33,687 bases of DNA, taken from Candidatus Calescibacterium sp. Its GTDB lineage: Bacteria; DRYD01. The notes under the pieces were generated by a model. That model was not told where the DNA came from and ran no database searches. It was given only the letters and a program-made list of their open reading frames with translations. Positions 1 to 7,192 of the stretch are shown piece after piece (the stretch's first letter is position 1; each line of letters begins with the position of its first letter). Location of the stretch: NCBI GenBank assembly GCA_025057615.1, contig JANXBF010000001.1:1-33687 (forward strand), read 5' to 3'. A program made the translations under genes and the position numbers.

Positions 1-73
1 TAACAAAAAATCTAATATACTAAGGTATACTATAGCAAATCCCAAATGATTTCTTTAAAAATTCTTACTAAAT

Positions 74-82
74 AAGGAGGGG
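74..82 (+). promoter_or_regulatory. Strong ribosome binding site pointing to ATG 87
   Basis: The sequence AAGGAGGGG lies 4 nt before ATG 87-89 and is the best Shine-Dalgarno match near this gene. It favours ATG 87 as the original start, although that frame meets TGA at 123-125 after 12 codons. The later ATG 138 has no comparable site. Upstream, TATACT at 16-21 and 26-31 could be -10 boxes, but I see no convincing -35. Confidence 0.6.
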
Positions 83-137
83 AAAAATGGATATAAAATT
101 GGAAAAAAATTTATGTGCATGGTGATTAATTTCATCA

Positions 138-605
138 ATGGTGTTATCTTGGATACCTTGTTTAGGAGCAATATTCAGCTTAGGAGGCTTAATAGTATAT
201 GTTGTTGGAATAGTAATGCTTTCCAAAAAGCTTGACCCAGACATACTAAAAAATTTTCTTTTTTCAGTAGCAATAATTTTCATTACTATGATTATTTCTT
301 TTATAATATACTTTTTATCAATGGGTGTACTTATGAATTCACGTGATTCCAACATGTTTCAATTCTTACCAATGATAATAGGATTTTTTATATTTTATAT
401 AGGTGCAATAGCCTCAGCTTTCTTCTCAAAAAAATACTTAGAAATTATACATGAATCCACAGGACATAAAACATTTGATTATGCTGCCAAAGGGGTATTC
501 TGGGGAACCATAGCACTGATATTACCATCACTTATTGGATGGATAATAGCAATAATAGCATTCTTTACATTACCAGAATACATAGAAAAAACCAGTTCAC
601 AATAA
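138..605 (+). CDS. Small membrane protein, DUF996-like; frame interrupted by an upstream in-frame TGA
   Basis: This is a hydrophobic protein of 155 residues from ATG 138, with about four membrane segments and a C-terminal pattern (FFIFYIGAIASAFFSKKY, then a last helix ending in IAFFTLPE) that I recognise as DUF996-like. The function of that family is unknown. The same frame is open from ATG 87, which has a strong ribosome site and would add MDIKLEKNLCAW, but TGA at 123-125 interrupts it before LISS and M138. Starting at 138 removes the beginning of the first helix, so the gene may be a recent pseudogene, may use an unusual start, or may contain a sequence error. It is one of two genes on the plus strand. 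Its end overlaps the stop of the convergent acetyltransferase gene by 9 bases. Family assignment is from memory of the pattern. Confidence 0.6.
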   Translation: MVLSWIPCLGAIFSLGGLIVYVVGIVMLSKKLDPDILKNFLFSVAIIFITMIISFIIYFLSMGVLMNSRDSNMFQFLPMIIGFFIFYIGAIASAFFSKKYLEIIHESTGHKTFDYAAKGVFWGTIALILPSLIGWIIAIIAFFTLPEYIEKTSSQ

Positions 606-1064
606 TTTCTTCATAACAAAAGCATCCACGCTAGCGTAGTATTTTTTTCTTACATTTATTATCTCGTATCCTATTTTTTTATAAAGATTAATGGCATGAG
701 AATTTTCAGACGAAACTTCCAAAAAGGAAGCCTTTACACCATTGAATTTAAGAAATCCAATATGGTAAAGAATAAGAAACTTCCCAATTCCCTTACCCCT
801 GAACTGCTTATCAACAACAATTTTATAAAGTTCACTTTCATCAGCATTTATAACAGATAAACAAAAAGCAATTATTTTTTGATACCTAACAACAGTTAGA
901 ACACTATTTCTTTTAGCCAAATAAAAAAGGTAGTCTTCTACACTCCAAACAGTATAATTAATATCATATCCCATTTCAACAAAAAGTTGATCCAAAAGAA
1001 TTATATCCTGAATATCACTTTTACAAATAGAGTAGAAATTGGTGTTATAAATAAAAAATTTCAT
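597..1064 (-). CDS. GNAT-family N-acetyltransferase, RimI-like
   Basis: The 155-residue protein is one GNAT domain. The acetyl-CoA pyrophosphate loop is QFRGKGIG at residues 87-94, preceded by strand ELYKIVVD, and the C-terminal half (FLEVSSENSHAINLYKKIGY) is the RimI-type motif B region. Such enzymes move acetyl from acetyl-CoA to an amine; RimI acts on the N-terminus of ribosomal protein S18, but related proteins have other targets, so the substrate here is open. It is the last of three minus-strand genes after the NUDIX and secreted proteins, 20 bp behind the latter. No good ribosome site precedes ATG 1064. Its TGA stop overlaps the end of the convergent membrane-protein gene. Confidence 0.85.
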   Translation of the reverse strand: MKFFIYNTNFYSICKSDIQDIILLDQLFVEMGYDINYTVWSVEDYLFYLAKRNSVLTVVRYQKIIAFCLSVINADESELYKIVVDKQFRGKGIGKFLILYHIGFLKFNGVKASFLEVSSENSHAINLYKKIGYEIINVRKKYYASVDAFVMKKLL

Positions 1065-1084
1065 GATAAACTAATAATAATTTT

Positions 1085-1933
1085 TTATTTGTAAAGCAGT
1101 ACCAAACTTTTCAAAACTTTGTATTCAATATAATTTTTCTTATACTTTTCAAAATACTCAGCTCTGATTTTAGGATCAGCTATCTCAAATTTAAGTAATA
1201 ACTCCCTTTGAAGCAATAAAGGGATAAAACTGTCATATTCATAGTACTCATAGGAATTAATGATTCCGTCAATAAACGTTAAATTATTAAATATATCAGT
1301 ATTACTATCAACTTTCAGTATGTTAGCTTTAGCCCTAAAAAGGTTAGCCCTATACTTATTCTTTCCAATCGGCAAATATAACAAGGAACTACCATCATTG
1401 TAATAAACTTTGTAATCTACATAAAAATTATATTTTATCATATCTATATAACTTTTGGATTTCAACTTTCCAAACCAATCATAGAAATTATAAAAAATCG
1501 CTCTAGAAAATTCTCTAAACATAACTTCATCTATCTTAGATCTGTATTTAGTATAGAGAGGATCATTAAAATACAAATACTTAACATCAGGATGGTATAC
1601 AAAATTGAGGTTCTTATCAACAGTAAAATTAACTTTAAATCCATTGGTAAGTATCCTTATTATGTTGATCGAATCATCACTAATTTCACCACTATTATTA
1701 ACAATCCCTTTTAATTCAAAAACAAAATCATAGTAATTATCATAAAGAGACTTTTTAATTACTTCTGCTTTTAGATTATAATAGAAGGTAACGGAATTCT
1801 CAAGAACACCATTTATATAAGATTTCGACACATCTTGATAGCTCAATACCAAATTATTGTTAACATTAAGACAATGAGAAGAAAAAAAGATAGATAAAAC
1901 AATTATCAGAAACTGAATCAAGAATACTTTCAT
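1085..1933 (-). CDS. Secreted or lipid-anchored protein of unknown function
   Basis: I do not recognise this protein. It starts with a positively charged residue and a hydrophobic stretch (MKVFLIQFLIIVLSIFFSSHC), a signal peptide or possibly a weak lipobox with His before the Cys. The remaining 260 residues are rich in Tyr, Phe, Asn and Lys with alternating hydrophobic residues, suggesting a beta-rich exported domain, and no cysteines follow. ATG 1933 overlaps the TGA of the NUDIX gene (TGATG), so coupling fixes this start; a GTG one codon upstream (1936) is also possible. It could be an envelope lipoprotein or an outer-surface protein; nothing in the sequence gives an activity. Confidence 0.7.
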   Translation of the reverse strand: MKVFLIQFLIIVLSIFFSSHCLNVNNNLVLSYQDVSKSYINGVLENSVTFYYNLKAEVIKKSLYDNYYDFVFELKGIVNNSGEISDDSINIIRILTNGFKVNFTVDKNLNFVYHPDVKYLYFNDPLYTKYRSKIDEVMFREFSRAIFYNFYDWFGKLKSKSYIDMIKYNFYVDYKVYYNDGSSLLYLPIGKNKYRANLFRAKANILKVDSNTDIFNNLTFIDGIINSYEYYEYDSFIPLLLQRELLLKFEIADPKIRAEYFEKYKKNYIEYKVLKSLVLLYK

Positions 1934-2355
1934 CACGATATATATTTAACCGCTTTCAAGAGGATTTCCTTTTCCTTTTCATAGGAAAGTATTTGAAGTG
2001 CATCTTGAACAGTAACCCACTTCATATCCTGGATTTCATCATTTGGAATGAATCTCTCTTGCTTTGTTATCTTTAGTAAATAAAAATGAACCTCTTTATC
2101 ATAAAACAACCTGTCATAAGGAGAATAATAATTATATTTGATTACTCCCAATTTTCTTATGACTCTTGCCACAATTCCTGTTTCTTCCTTTACTTCCCTA
2201 ACAACAGTATCTTCCATGTTTTCGTTCATTTCCACTCTGCCCCGAGGAAGAATCCAAACATTCTTTCCCTTTCTTTTAACTATACACACAAGTATATTAC
2301 TCTCACTTTTCCAAAAAATCACTCCACCTGCAGAGATAACTCTCTTTTGCACCAT
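1933..2355 (-). CDS. NUDIX hydrolase
   Basis: The 140-residue protein has a complete NUDIX box: G, five residues, E, seven residues, then REVKEETGI, so all Mg2+-binding glutamates are present. The flanking SAGGVIF and WILPRGRVE patterns resemble bacterial Ap4A-type and nucleotide-diphosphate-cleaning NUDIX enzymes; the usual LPKG is LPRG here. The reaction is probably cleavage of a nucleoside diphosphate linked to another moiety, in the cytoplasm. It heads a three-gene minus-strand unit and is divergent from tmRNA. ATG 2355 has only a weak ribosome site (ATAAGAT), and the 96 bp between it and tmRNA must hold both promoters. Confidence 0.9.
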   Translation of the reverse strand: MVQKRVISAGGVIFWKSESNILVCIVKRKGKNVWILPRGRVEMNENMEDTVVREVKEETGIVARVIRKLGVIKYNYYSPYDRLFYDKEVHFYLLKITKQERFIPNDEIQDMKWVTVQDALQILSYEKEKEILLKAVKYIS

Positions 2356-2437
2356 ATCTTATATATTAGTTTGTTATAATATAAGAGTATACCTTTTAAT
2401 GAAATAAAGGAAGGGAAATTAAACCCAAATTAATAAT

Positions 2438-2443
2438 TATAAA
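2438..2443 (+). promoter_or_regulatory. Possible -10 box for tmRNA
   Basis: TATAAA ends 8 nt before the mature tmRNA 5' end (GGGGGTG at 2452), the right distance for a -10 box. No good -35 is visible 17 bp upstream. A perfect TATAAT at 2375-2380 is an alternative that would leave a 5' leader for RNase P to remove. Confidence 0.3.
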
Positions 2444-2451
2444 AATGAGAT

Positions 2452-2797
2452 GGGGGTGAATTAGGGTTCGACGGCAGTGATGGAGTTAAGTCCTTGCAGG
2501 CCGTTAGCTTACGTTTCGTTAAACGTAAGAGTAAAAGAAACGCCGAAGAACTCGCATTGGCTGCGTAAGAAAACGCAGGCTTGTCTATGCTGATATCCCC
2601 TAGGCATAGATGAGTTCAAATCAGGGGATGTAGGTTGGTGTCCCTCCTCAGGATAACAACCGAAAACACATGAGGATAGGTTCTCTCAAGGTTTGTCAGT
2701 TTAACCCTTAGAGAACCGAAAACAAAAACTGACTAAGCCTGTAGTAAGGCTTAAATCCAACTGCCGGACGTGGGTTCAATTCCCACCACCTCCACCA
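2452..2797 (+). ncRNA. ssrA: Transfer-messenger RNA (tmRNA)
   Basis: The RNA rescues stalled ribosomes and tags the unfinished protein for proteolysis. The tRNA-like ends are clear: GGGGGTG at 2452-2458 pairs with CACCTCC at 2787-2793 through a G3:U pair, the alanine identity element, followed by A and an encoded CCA (2795-2797). The T arm is GTGGG-TTCAATT-CCCAC at 2770-2786. CGGCAGT (2472-2478) pairs with ACTGCCG (2760-2766). PK1 includes the strong hairpin CTTACGTTT/AAACGTAAG before the tag. PK2 uses TCTATGC/GCATAGA and ATCCCCT/AGGGGAT; PK3 uses GGTTG/CAACC and TCCTCA/TGAGGA; PK4 uses GGTTCTCT/AGAGAACC and GTCAGTT/AACTGAC. It is a one-piece, non-permuted tmRNA of about 346 nt. Confidence 0.96.
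2542..2568 (+). other. tmRNA tag reading frame (AEELALAA-stop)
   Basis: The codons GCC GAA GAA CTC GCA TTG GCT GCG TAA encode AEELALAA, ending in the usual LAA degradation signal. The resume codon is placed at GCC because it follows AAAC as in some thermophile tmRNAs. A start one codon earlier (AAC) would give NAEELALAA; sequence alone does not settle this. Confidence 0.75.
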
Positions 2798-2802
2798 CAA
2801 TC

Positions 2803-4134
2803 TTGAAAAACCTTCTCCTTATTCCCCTTTTGCTAATAATAAACCTCAATATACTACAAAAAATAGAAACCAAAGACAATATAATTAATCCTAATGCAAA
2901 TAACCTAATAGTATTCTTAGGAGGAGGAAATGCAAATTTTAACCAATTTGAAATCCTATCAATACTACTAATAGACAAAACAAATGGAATACTCAAAAAA
3001 AATTTCCCCGGAGTTCTTAACGAATCACAATATATAAAAGAATTCACAGAAATAATAGACAATACACCACAAAAATATAAATTAATAATAATTGGACATT
3101 CAGCAGGTGCAAATATATCACTAATAGATTCCAAAAATACTAAAATCTTAATAGGAATGAATTTTGAGTATCTTCCAGAAAAATCAATAGTAATTAATGG
3201 AATATTTGATGAATTCCATCCTCCATGGGAAACAATAAAAATAACCAAACATAACTATTACCTCATCTTTTCTAATCACATATCAGAACTAACAAATCCC
3301 AAAACAGCAGAAATAATACTAAAACATATTAACCCAAAAGAAAAAAATAAAAACTCTAAAAACGTCATCGCAATAATCTACATAATAAACCAACTAATAA
3401 TAATATACACTATCATAAACATTGGATACAACTTCATAAAACCAAAAATCAATCCATCAAATACTGATAAACCAACTACTGCAGTTCTAACAATACTAAT
3501 CATAACACTACTGATAACAATTATACATAATAAAGAAACATTTCTCATTTTTTACTCATCCAAAATTATAATGATTTTTTCGTTAATAATATTCGGTATA
3601 CTACTAAGATTAACAAATTTTATTAACAATAATAAAATTTGGCTTTTATTATTAATTTTTTTCACAACAAGATTAATTGTAAATATTTTTTACTCAATAC
3701 CTTTTTTCATAAACATCAAACAATTCCAAAATATAAGTATAGATATCAAAGGAATATTTAATGATATATTCTCAAACATATTTGGAAACATATACTTTTT
3801 AATGTTGAACATTTTTAATGACCATATAACATTACTGTTTATAGTATTTCTCTTAGTATTGGTTAAGTACAAAAAAGAAATAATAGAATCAAGAATTAAA
3901 AAGTACCTCTTAATAATAACTGAAAACAAAAAAATACTAATAGGGTTCACATTATTTTTATTCACAATCGGTTTCACGCTAAACTTTCTCTCTTACTATT
4001 TAGAAGCCTTTGTAATAACCGATATAAGCAGAATGATACAGTTTATTGGTAAAGAACTAATGATAATCCTTCTTACAGTACACTTTTACAAAATTTCACT
4101 ACTTAAACTCAACCACAAAATCAATAATTCCTGA
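2803..4134 (+). CDS. Alpha/beta-hydrolase fused to a multi-span membrane domain
   Basis: From TTG 2803 the protein has 443 residues. It opens with MKNLLLIPLLLIINL, a signal anchor, followed by a hydrolase region with the nucleophile elbow GHSAG (Ser at about residue 100). GIFDEFHPPW and SNHISEL are candidate acid and His positions. The second half has about six hydrophobic segments separated by Lys/Asn-rich loops. The active site may face outside. I know no named family with this arrangement, and the substrate is unknown (an ester or a lipid is a guess). The frame is open back to 2770, inside tmRNA, so TTG 2803 is chosen because it gives a natural signal sequence; no ribosome site precedes it. 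Its last 36 bases overlap the convergent FHA gene. Confidence 0.7.
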   Translation: MKNLLLIPLLLIINLNILQKIETKDNIINPNANNLIVFLGGGNANFNQFEILSILLIDKTNGILKKNFPGVLNESQYIKEFTEIIDNTPQKYKLIIIGHSAGANISLIDSKNTKILIGMNFEYLPEKSIVINGIFDEFHPPWETIKITKHNYYLIFSNHISELTNPKTAEIILKHINPKEKNKNSKNVIAIIYIINQLIIIYTIINIGYNFIKPKINPSNTDKPTTAVLTILIITLLITIIHNKETFLIFYSSKIIMIFSLIIFGILLRLTNFINNNKIWLLLLIFFTTRLIVNIFYSIPFFINIKQFQNISIDIKGIFNDIFSNIFGNIYFLMLNIFNDHITLLFIVFLLVLVKYKKEIIESRIKKYLLIITENKKILIGFTLFLFTIGFTLNFLSYYLEAFVITDISRMIQFIGKELMIILLTVHFYKISLLKLNHKINNS

Positions 4135-4566
4135 TAAGCTTACAATATCTTTATTATTCAACTCATAATCCTCATTAGGAGACAATTTAACCCCATTCAA
4201 AAAAGTGTTATTAGTAGAGTTCAAATCTTTAATATACCATTTACCACCTCTATAAAAAACTTGGCAATGAATCCTCGATATTATTTTAGGGTTAGACAAA
4301 TTCAAGAATATTTCAGAACCTTTATTATACCTTCCTATTATATCAGCATTTGACAACTCAATAACTCTACCTGAAACCTTTTCTCTAAAAAATAGTTTAG
4401 CATCATCATTAGACTCAACATTACTATCAGCTTTATTATCAACATCTGAATCAATTTTAGAATTATCAATTGGTCTAACACCGCTTATATCAATCATGCA
4501 AGAAACACACAGAATTTCATTAGCTTTATTACTCTGCCCACAAGAAGGACAAATCTTTACAAACAT
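4099..4566 (-). CDS. FHA-domain protein with N-terminal zinc ribbon
   Basis: The 155-residue cytoplasmic protein has a zinc ribbon (Cys6, Cys9, Cys20, Cys23), an acidic Asp/Ser/Asn linker to about residue 56, and a complete FHA domain. The phosphothreonine-binding residues are present: GR at 78-79, SRIH at 98-101, and NSTNNTFLNG at 116-125. FHA domains bind phosphothreonine peptides, implying a Ser/Thr kinase elsewhere in the genome; none is in this window. It is the last gene of the run after rpoC, only 3 bp after the DUF4340-like gene, and its tail overlaps the convergent hydrolase gene. The partner it recognises is unknown. Confidence 0.88.
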   Translation of the reverse strand: MFVKICPSCGQSNKANEILCVSCMIDISGVRPIDNSKIDSDVDNKADSNVESNDDAKLFFREKVSGRVIELSNADIIGRYNKGSEIFLNLSNPKIISRIHCQVFYRGGKWYIKDLNSTNNTFLNGVKLSPNEDYELNNKDIVSLSGIIDFVVEFK

Positions 4567-4569
4567 AGA

Positions 4570-5868
4570 CTATTTCAAAAGATCTTTGAGGATAAAAACA
4601 AAAGGCTCTATCTTATAAATCTCTTTACCATAAGATAAATAATCAGGATTATAAAGGTAAAACCTCACCTTTTTCCCTCTTTTGGAAACAAAATCAAAAG
4701 TATATATTTCATATTTAGAGGAAATAGGATTAACTGAGAATTTTTGTTTGTACTCAATATTTTTTAAAGTATTGAATAGAAGGCTAATTTGAGAAGTTTT
4801 TTCCTCATTTTTAGGAGAATACCATTTTCCATCTTTTTTCTTAAATCCAAATTTTGCTCTGCTATCAGAAATTGATACATTTTCAAAATCATCAAAATTA
4901 TCAATATGGTAACTAAATATTTTCTTCTCTACAATATCTCTGGTTAAAAAATCATTTATCTCAATTTTTGAATAAACAAGCAAAGGTTTCCTATATGAAC
5001 ACTTAACAATGTACTCATTAGAACCATACAAAAATATGTCAACTATATACCTTCTACTTTTTGAATAAATATCAATATTAGCTACTTTTGACAAGCGATT
5101 CACAAAACCTGGCTTATAAGAATCAATAGAATACTTAAAGTCATAATTATTAAGGAAACCAAAAAGAGAATTAATATATTCCTTGGATACCAATGTTCCA
5201 TCACTCAGCTTCCATAGATATTTTTCCTCTTCCTCATGATCTTTTTTCTTTTTAGCACTTTTATCCATTACTTCCTCTTTATATATTACATTGTTATTAA
5301 TGACAATTTTATCAACATCTTTTCTATCAATATTCAAAACTTTTTTCATCCTAAACTCATTGGCTTGCTTATCAAGATAGTTTAGGTCCCAGTAATTAAC
5401 GATATATATCTTGTTTTTAAATTCTGGCAGATCTATCCATAAATAAGTCTCATTAGTAAAATCATTTTTAATACCTCTCTGTAAATGATAGATACTGTTA
5501 GAATACAGGAAATATACATTTATTGGATTACTGAAAAACTGACTATAGTAATTCTTATCAAAATCAATAACTTCACTAACAGTAGGCTGATAAATATTAG
5601 AAATGATATTATCTATCATATAATCATAAGCTATATCATAAATCGGATAAACAAACCAAAAATCACCCTGCTTCGACAATTCTATTTTATTTGGATTATA
5701 AATAATTATCTTACTTATACGATCTTTATTAATCTTTTTTTCAAATATTGTTTTCTCCTTTTCTTCTTTTTTAGATTTACTATAATCCTGATAATAATTC
5801 CAAGCCAGTATTGAAGTAAGTATAGCCAAAACAATAGCTATAAAAAAAGTGAACCTATTTTCACTCAT
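4570..5868 (-). CDS. DUF4340-like membrane-anchored protein
   Basis: This protein of 432 residues has one N-terminal membrane segment (FFIAIVLAILTSILAWNYY), a Lys/Glu-rich linker, and a long extracytoplasmic region of repeated beta-strand units, including KIIIYNPNKIELSKQGDFWF and a second copy-like unit (SRAKFGFKKKDGKWYSPKN). That pattern, an N-terminal anchor and a GldG-like gene directly upstream fit DUF4340, a family usually found beside gliding-type ABC transporter subunits. Function is unknown; it may form an extracellular part of that assembly. Its ATG overlaps the TGA of the GldG-like gene by 4 bases (ATGA). A Lys/Asp/Glu-rich loop near residues 200-218 is probably a linker. Confidence 0.7.
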   Translation of the reverse strand: MSENRFTFFIAIVLAILTSILAWNYYQDYSKSKKEEKEKTIFEKKINKDRISKIIIYNPNKIELSKQGDFWFVYPIYDIAYDYMIDNIISNIYQPTVSEVIDFDKNYYSQFFSNPINVYFLYSNSIYHLQRGIKNDFTNETYLWIDLPEFKNKIYIVNYWDLNYLDKQANEFRMKKVLNIDRKDVDKIVINNNVIYKEEVMDKSAKKKKDHEEEEKYLWKLSDGTLVSKEYINSLFGFLNNYDFKYSIDSYKPGFVNRLSKVANIDIYSKSRRYIVDIFLYGSNEYIVKCSYRKPLLVYSKIEINDFLTRDIVEKKIFSYHIDNFDDFENVSISDSRAKFGFKKKDGKWYSPKNEEKTSQISLLFNTLKNIEYKQKFSVNPISSKYEIYTFDFVSKRGKKVRFYLYNPDYLSYGKEIYKIEPFVFILKDLLK

Positions 5869-7181
5869 AGGCTACTTCTTGAAACCCTCCTCCTAACAAT
5901 AAAAAACAGTGTTAAAAATAGAAAACCAAAAGGAATAAGTAAATAAATAACATACAGTGCAAGTTGCTGTCCAGTCGGAACAACAATAGGTAGATCTGGA
6001 ATATCCTTAGGCTTAAAAACAAAACCACTCTCGTTTCCAGAGAAATAATCTATTATAGCAAGAACAAAATTTGTGTTCTCCCCAGCATTAACCAAAGCAT
6101 TCACTAACATACCATAATCTCCAATAACCAATATATTCGACTTTTTATCCTTAAATATTCTTTCAGACATCATAGCAACAGTATAATCTTTTATTAGATC
6201 TTTACTTACAACAATCTGTCTGTTTTTTTTCATATCCTGAGTGATCATTATACCTTTAGCAACCAAAACTTCAGAAAGAGAAACATCTTTAACATTATCT
6301 ATCCTGTTTATAACCAAAGGATTCAACATATAAAAATTTACATTGGCAAGTGCAGATAAATATGGCAGATTAACTACATTTGAAACAACAACGGCAAGAT
6401 TATTGGGATCCAATCCAATGATGAAATTCTCCTGAACATCTATCCCAAACTCTCTGATAAGTTTATCCAAATTTCTAAACTTTGACTTTTCATAATTTTT
6501 GAGCGCTACAACTAACTTCCCACCATCATACAAATAGTCCTTAATTTTTTTGATCTCAAATTCAGAAAGATCAACTTTGGGGCCAACCACAAATAAAACC
6601 AAAGGATTATATATATTATCAGTGGCAAGATTAATATTCTCCACTGTTAACCCCTCATCTCTAAAAGATTTAACAAGACTGCTCAAACCTTCTTGATTAT
6701 AATCGTCTATACTTGGCTCCTTGTGACCTGTAGTAAAAAGTATTTGACCTTTTTTCTGTCTCAACAAATTAGAAACTATATTAGCAAATTTTTCATTATC
6801 AATAGTATTCTCAAATTTTTTTCTGTCCTTGTAAATAATTAGTACCTGATTAGAAGAAGAAAAACCATAAAGCTGAGCAGTAACAATATCCTTACGAGGA
6901 TCTATATAACTCACCTTTATTTTATTTGAATACCTTGATAGATTTCTCAAAACCTCCGATATATTGTTATAATCGGAACTACCTTTATCATAGAAAACCT
7001 TAACATAAACATTATCCTCTAAGCTATTGAGTAACTCTATTATTTTCTTATCCACAGTATACTTTTGATTTTTAGTAAGATCAAAAACAATTGGATTCTT
7101 CTCTAACAAATATAAAGAAATAGCAGCAATAACTATTATAGAAAATATTTCAATAGTTCTCTGAAAATACTTGTTAATCAT
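5865..7181 (-). CDS. GldG-like ABC-transporter auxiliary protein
   Basis: The protein has an N-terminal membrane segment (IFSIIVIAAISLYLL), a long soluble domain and a C-terminal membrane segment followed by Arg residues (RRRVSRSSL), the layout of GldG/ABC_transp_aux proteins. The pattern TKNQKYTVDKKIIELLNSL near the start, VYVKVFYD, and GQILFTTGHKEPSIDDY (a class I amidotransferase-like fold) support this. GldG partners an ABC permease and ATPase in gliding motility or polysaccharide/protein export in other bacteria; neither is present here. I place the start at ATG 7181 because AGAGGTG lies 6 nt upstream; GTG 7190 would add three residues. It lies 11 bp after rpoC and overlaps the DUF4340-like gene. 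Confidence 0.82.
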   Translation of the reverse strand: MINKYFQRTIEIFSIIVIAAISLYLLEKNPIVFDLTKNQKYTVDKKIIELLNSLEDNVYVKVFYDKGSSDYNNISEVLRNLSRYSNKIKVSYIDPRKDIVTAQLYGFSSSNQVLIIYKDRKKFENTIDNEKFANIVSNLLRQKKGQILFTTGHKEPSIDDYNQEGLSSLVKSFRDEGLTVENINLATDNIYNPLVLFVVGPKVDLSEFEIKKIKDYLYDGGKLVVALKNYEKSKFRNLDKLIREFGIDVQENFIIGLDPNNLAVVVSNVVNLPYLSALANVNFYMLNPLVINRIDNVKDVSLSEVLVAKGIMITQDMKKNRQIVVSKDLIKDYTVAMMSERIFKDKKSNILVIGDYGMLVNALVNAGENTNFVLAIIDYFSGNESGFVFKPKDIPDLPIVVPTGQQLALYVIYLLIPFGFLFLTLFFIVRRRVSRSSL

Positions 7182-7192
7182 AGTAAACACCT

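Noticed and set aside
123-125. TGA as selenocysteine codon
   Set aside because: The protein is a plain membrane protein with no redox motif, and I see no convincing hairpin just downstream.
87-605. Genome-wide recoding of TGA as Trp or Gly
   Set aside because: TGA is the natural end of many well-defined genes here, including those for rdgB, mraY, the response regulator and the histidine kinase, often overlapping the next ATG.
2510-2531. 9-bp hairpin CTTACGTTT/AAACGTAAG as a terminator or operator
   Set aside because: It lies inside tmRNA where PK1 is expected and is not followed by a T run.
2751-3248. Minus-strand open frame of 165 codons across the tmRNA 3' end
   Set aside because: It overlaps both tmRNA and the plus-strand hydrolase, and its translation has no domain pattern; it is a shadow of the GHSAG-containing frame.
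5865-7190. GTG 7190 as start of the GldG-like gene
   Set aside because: The GTG is itself part of the AGAGGTG ribosome site that fits ATG 7181.
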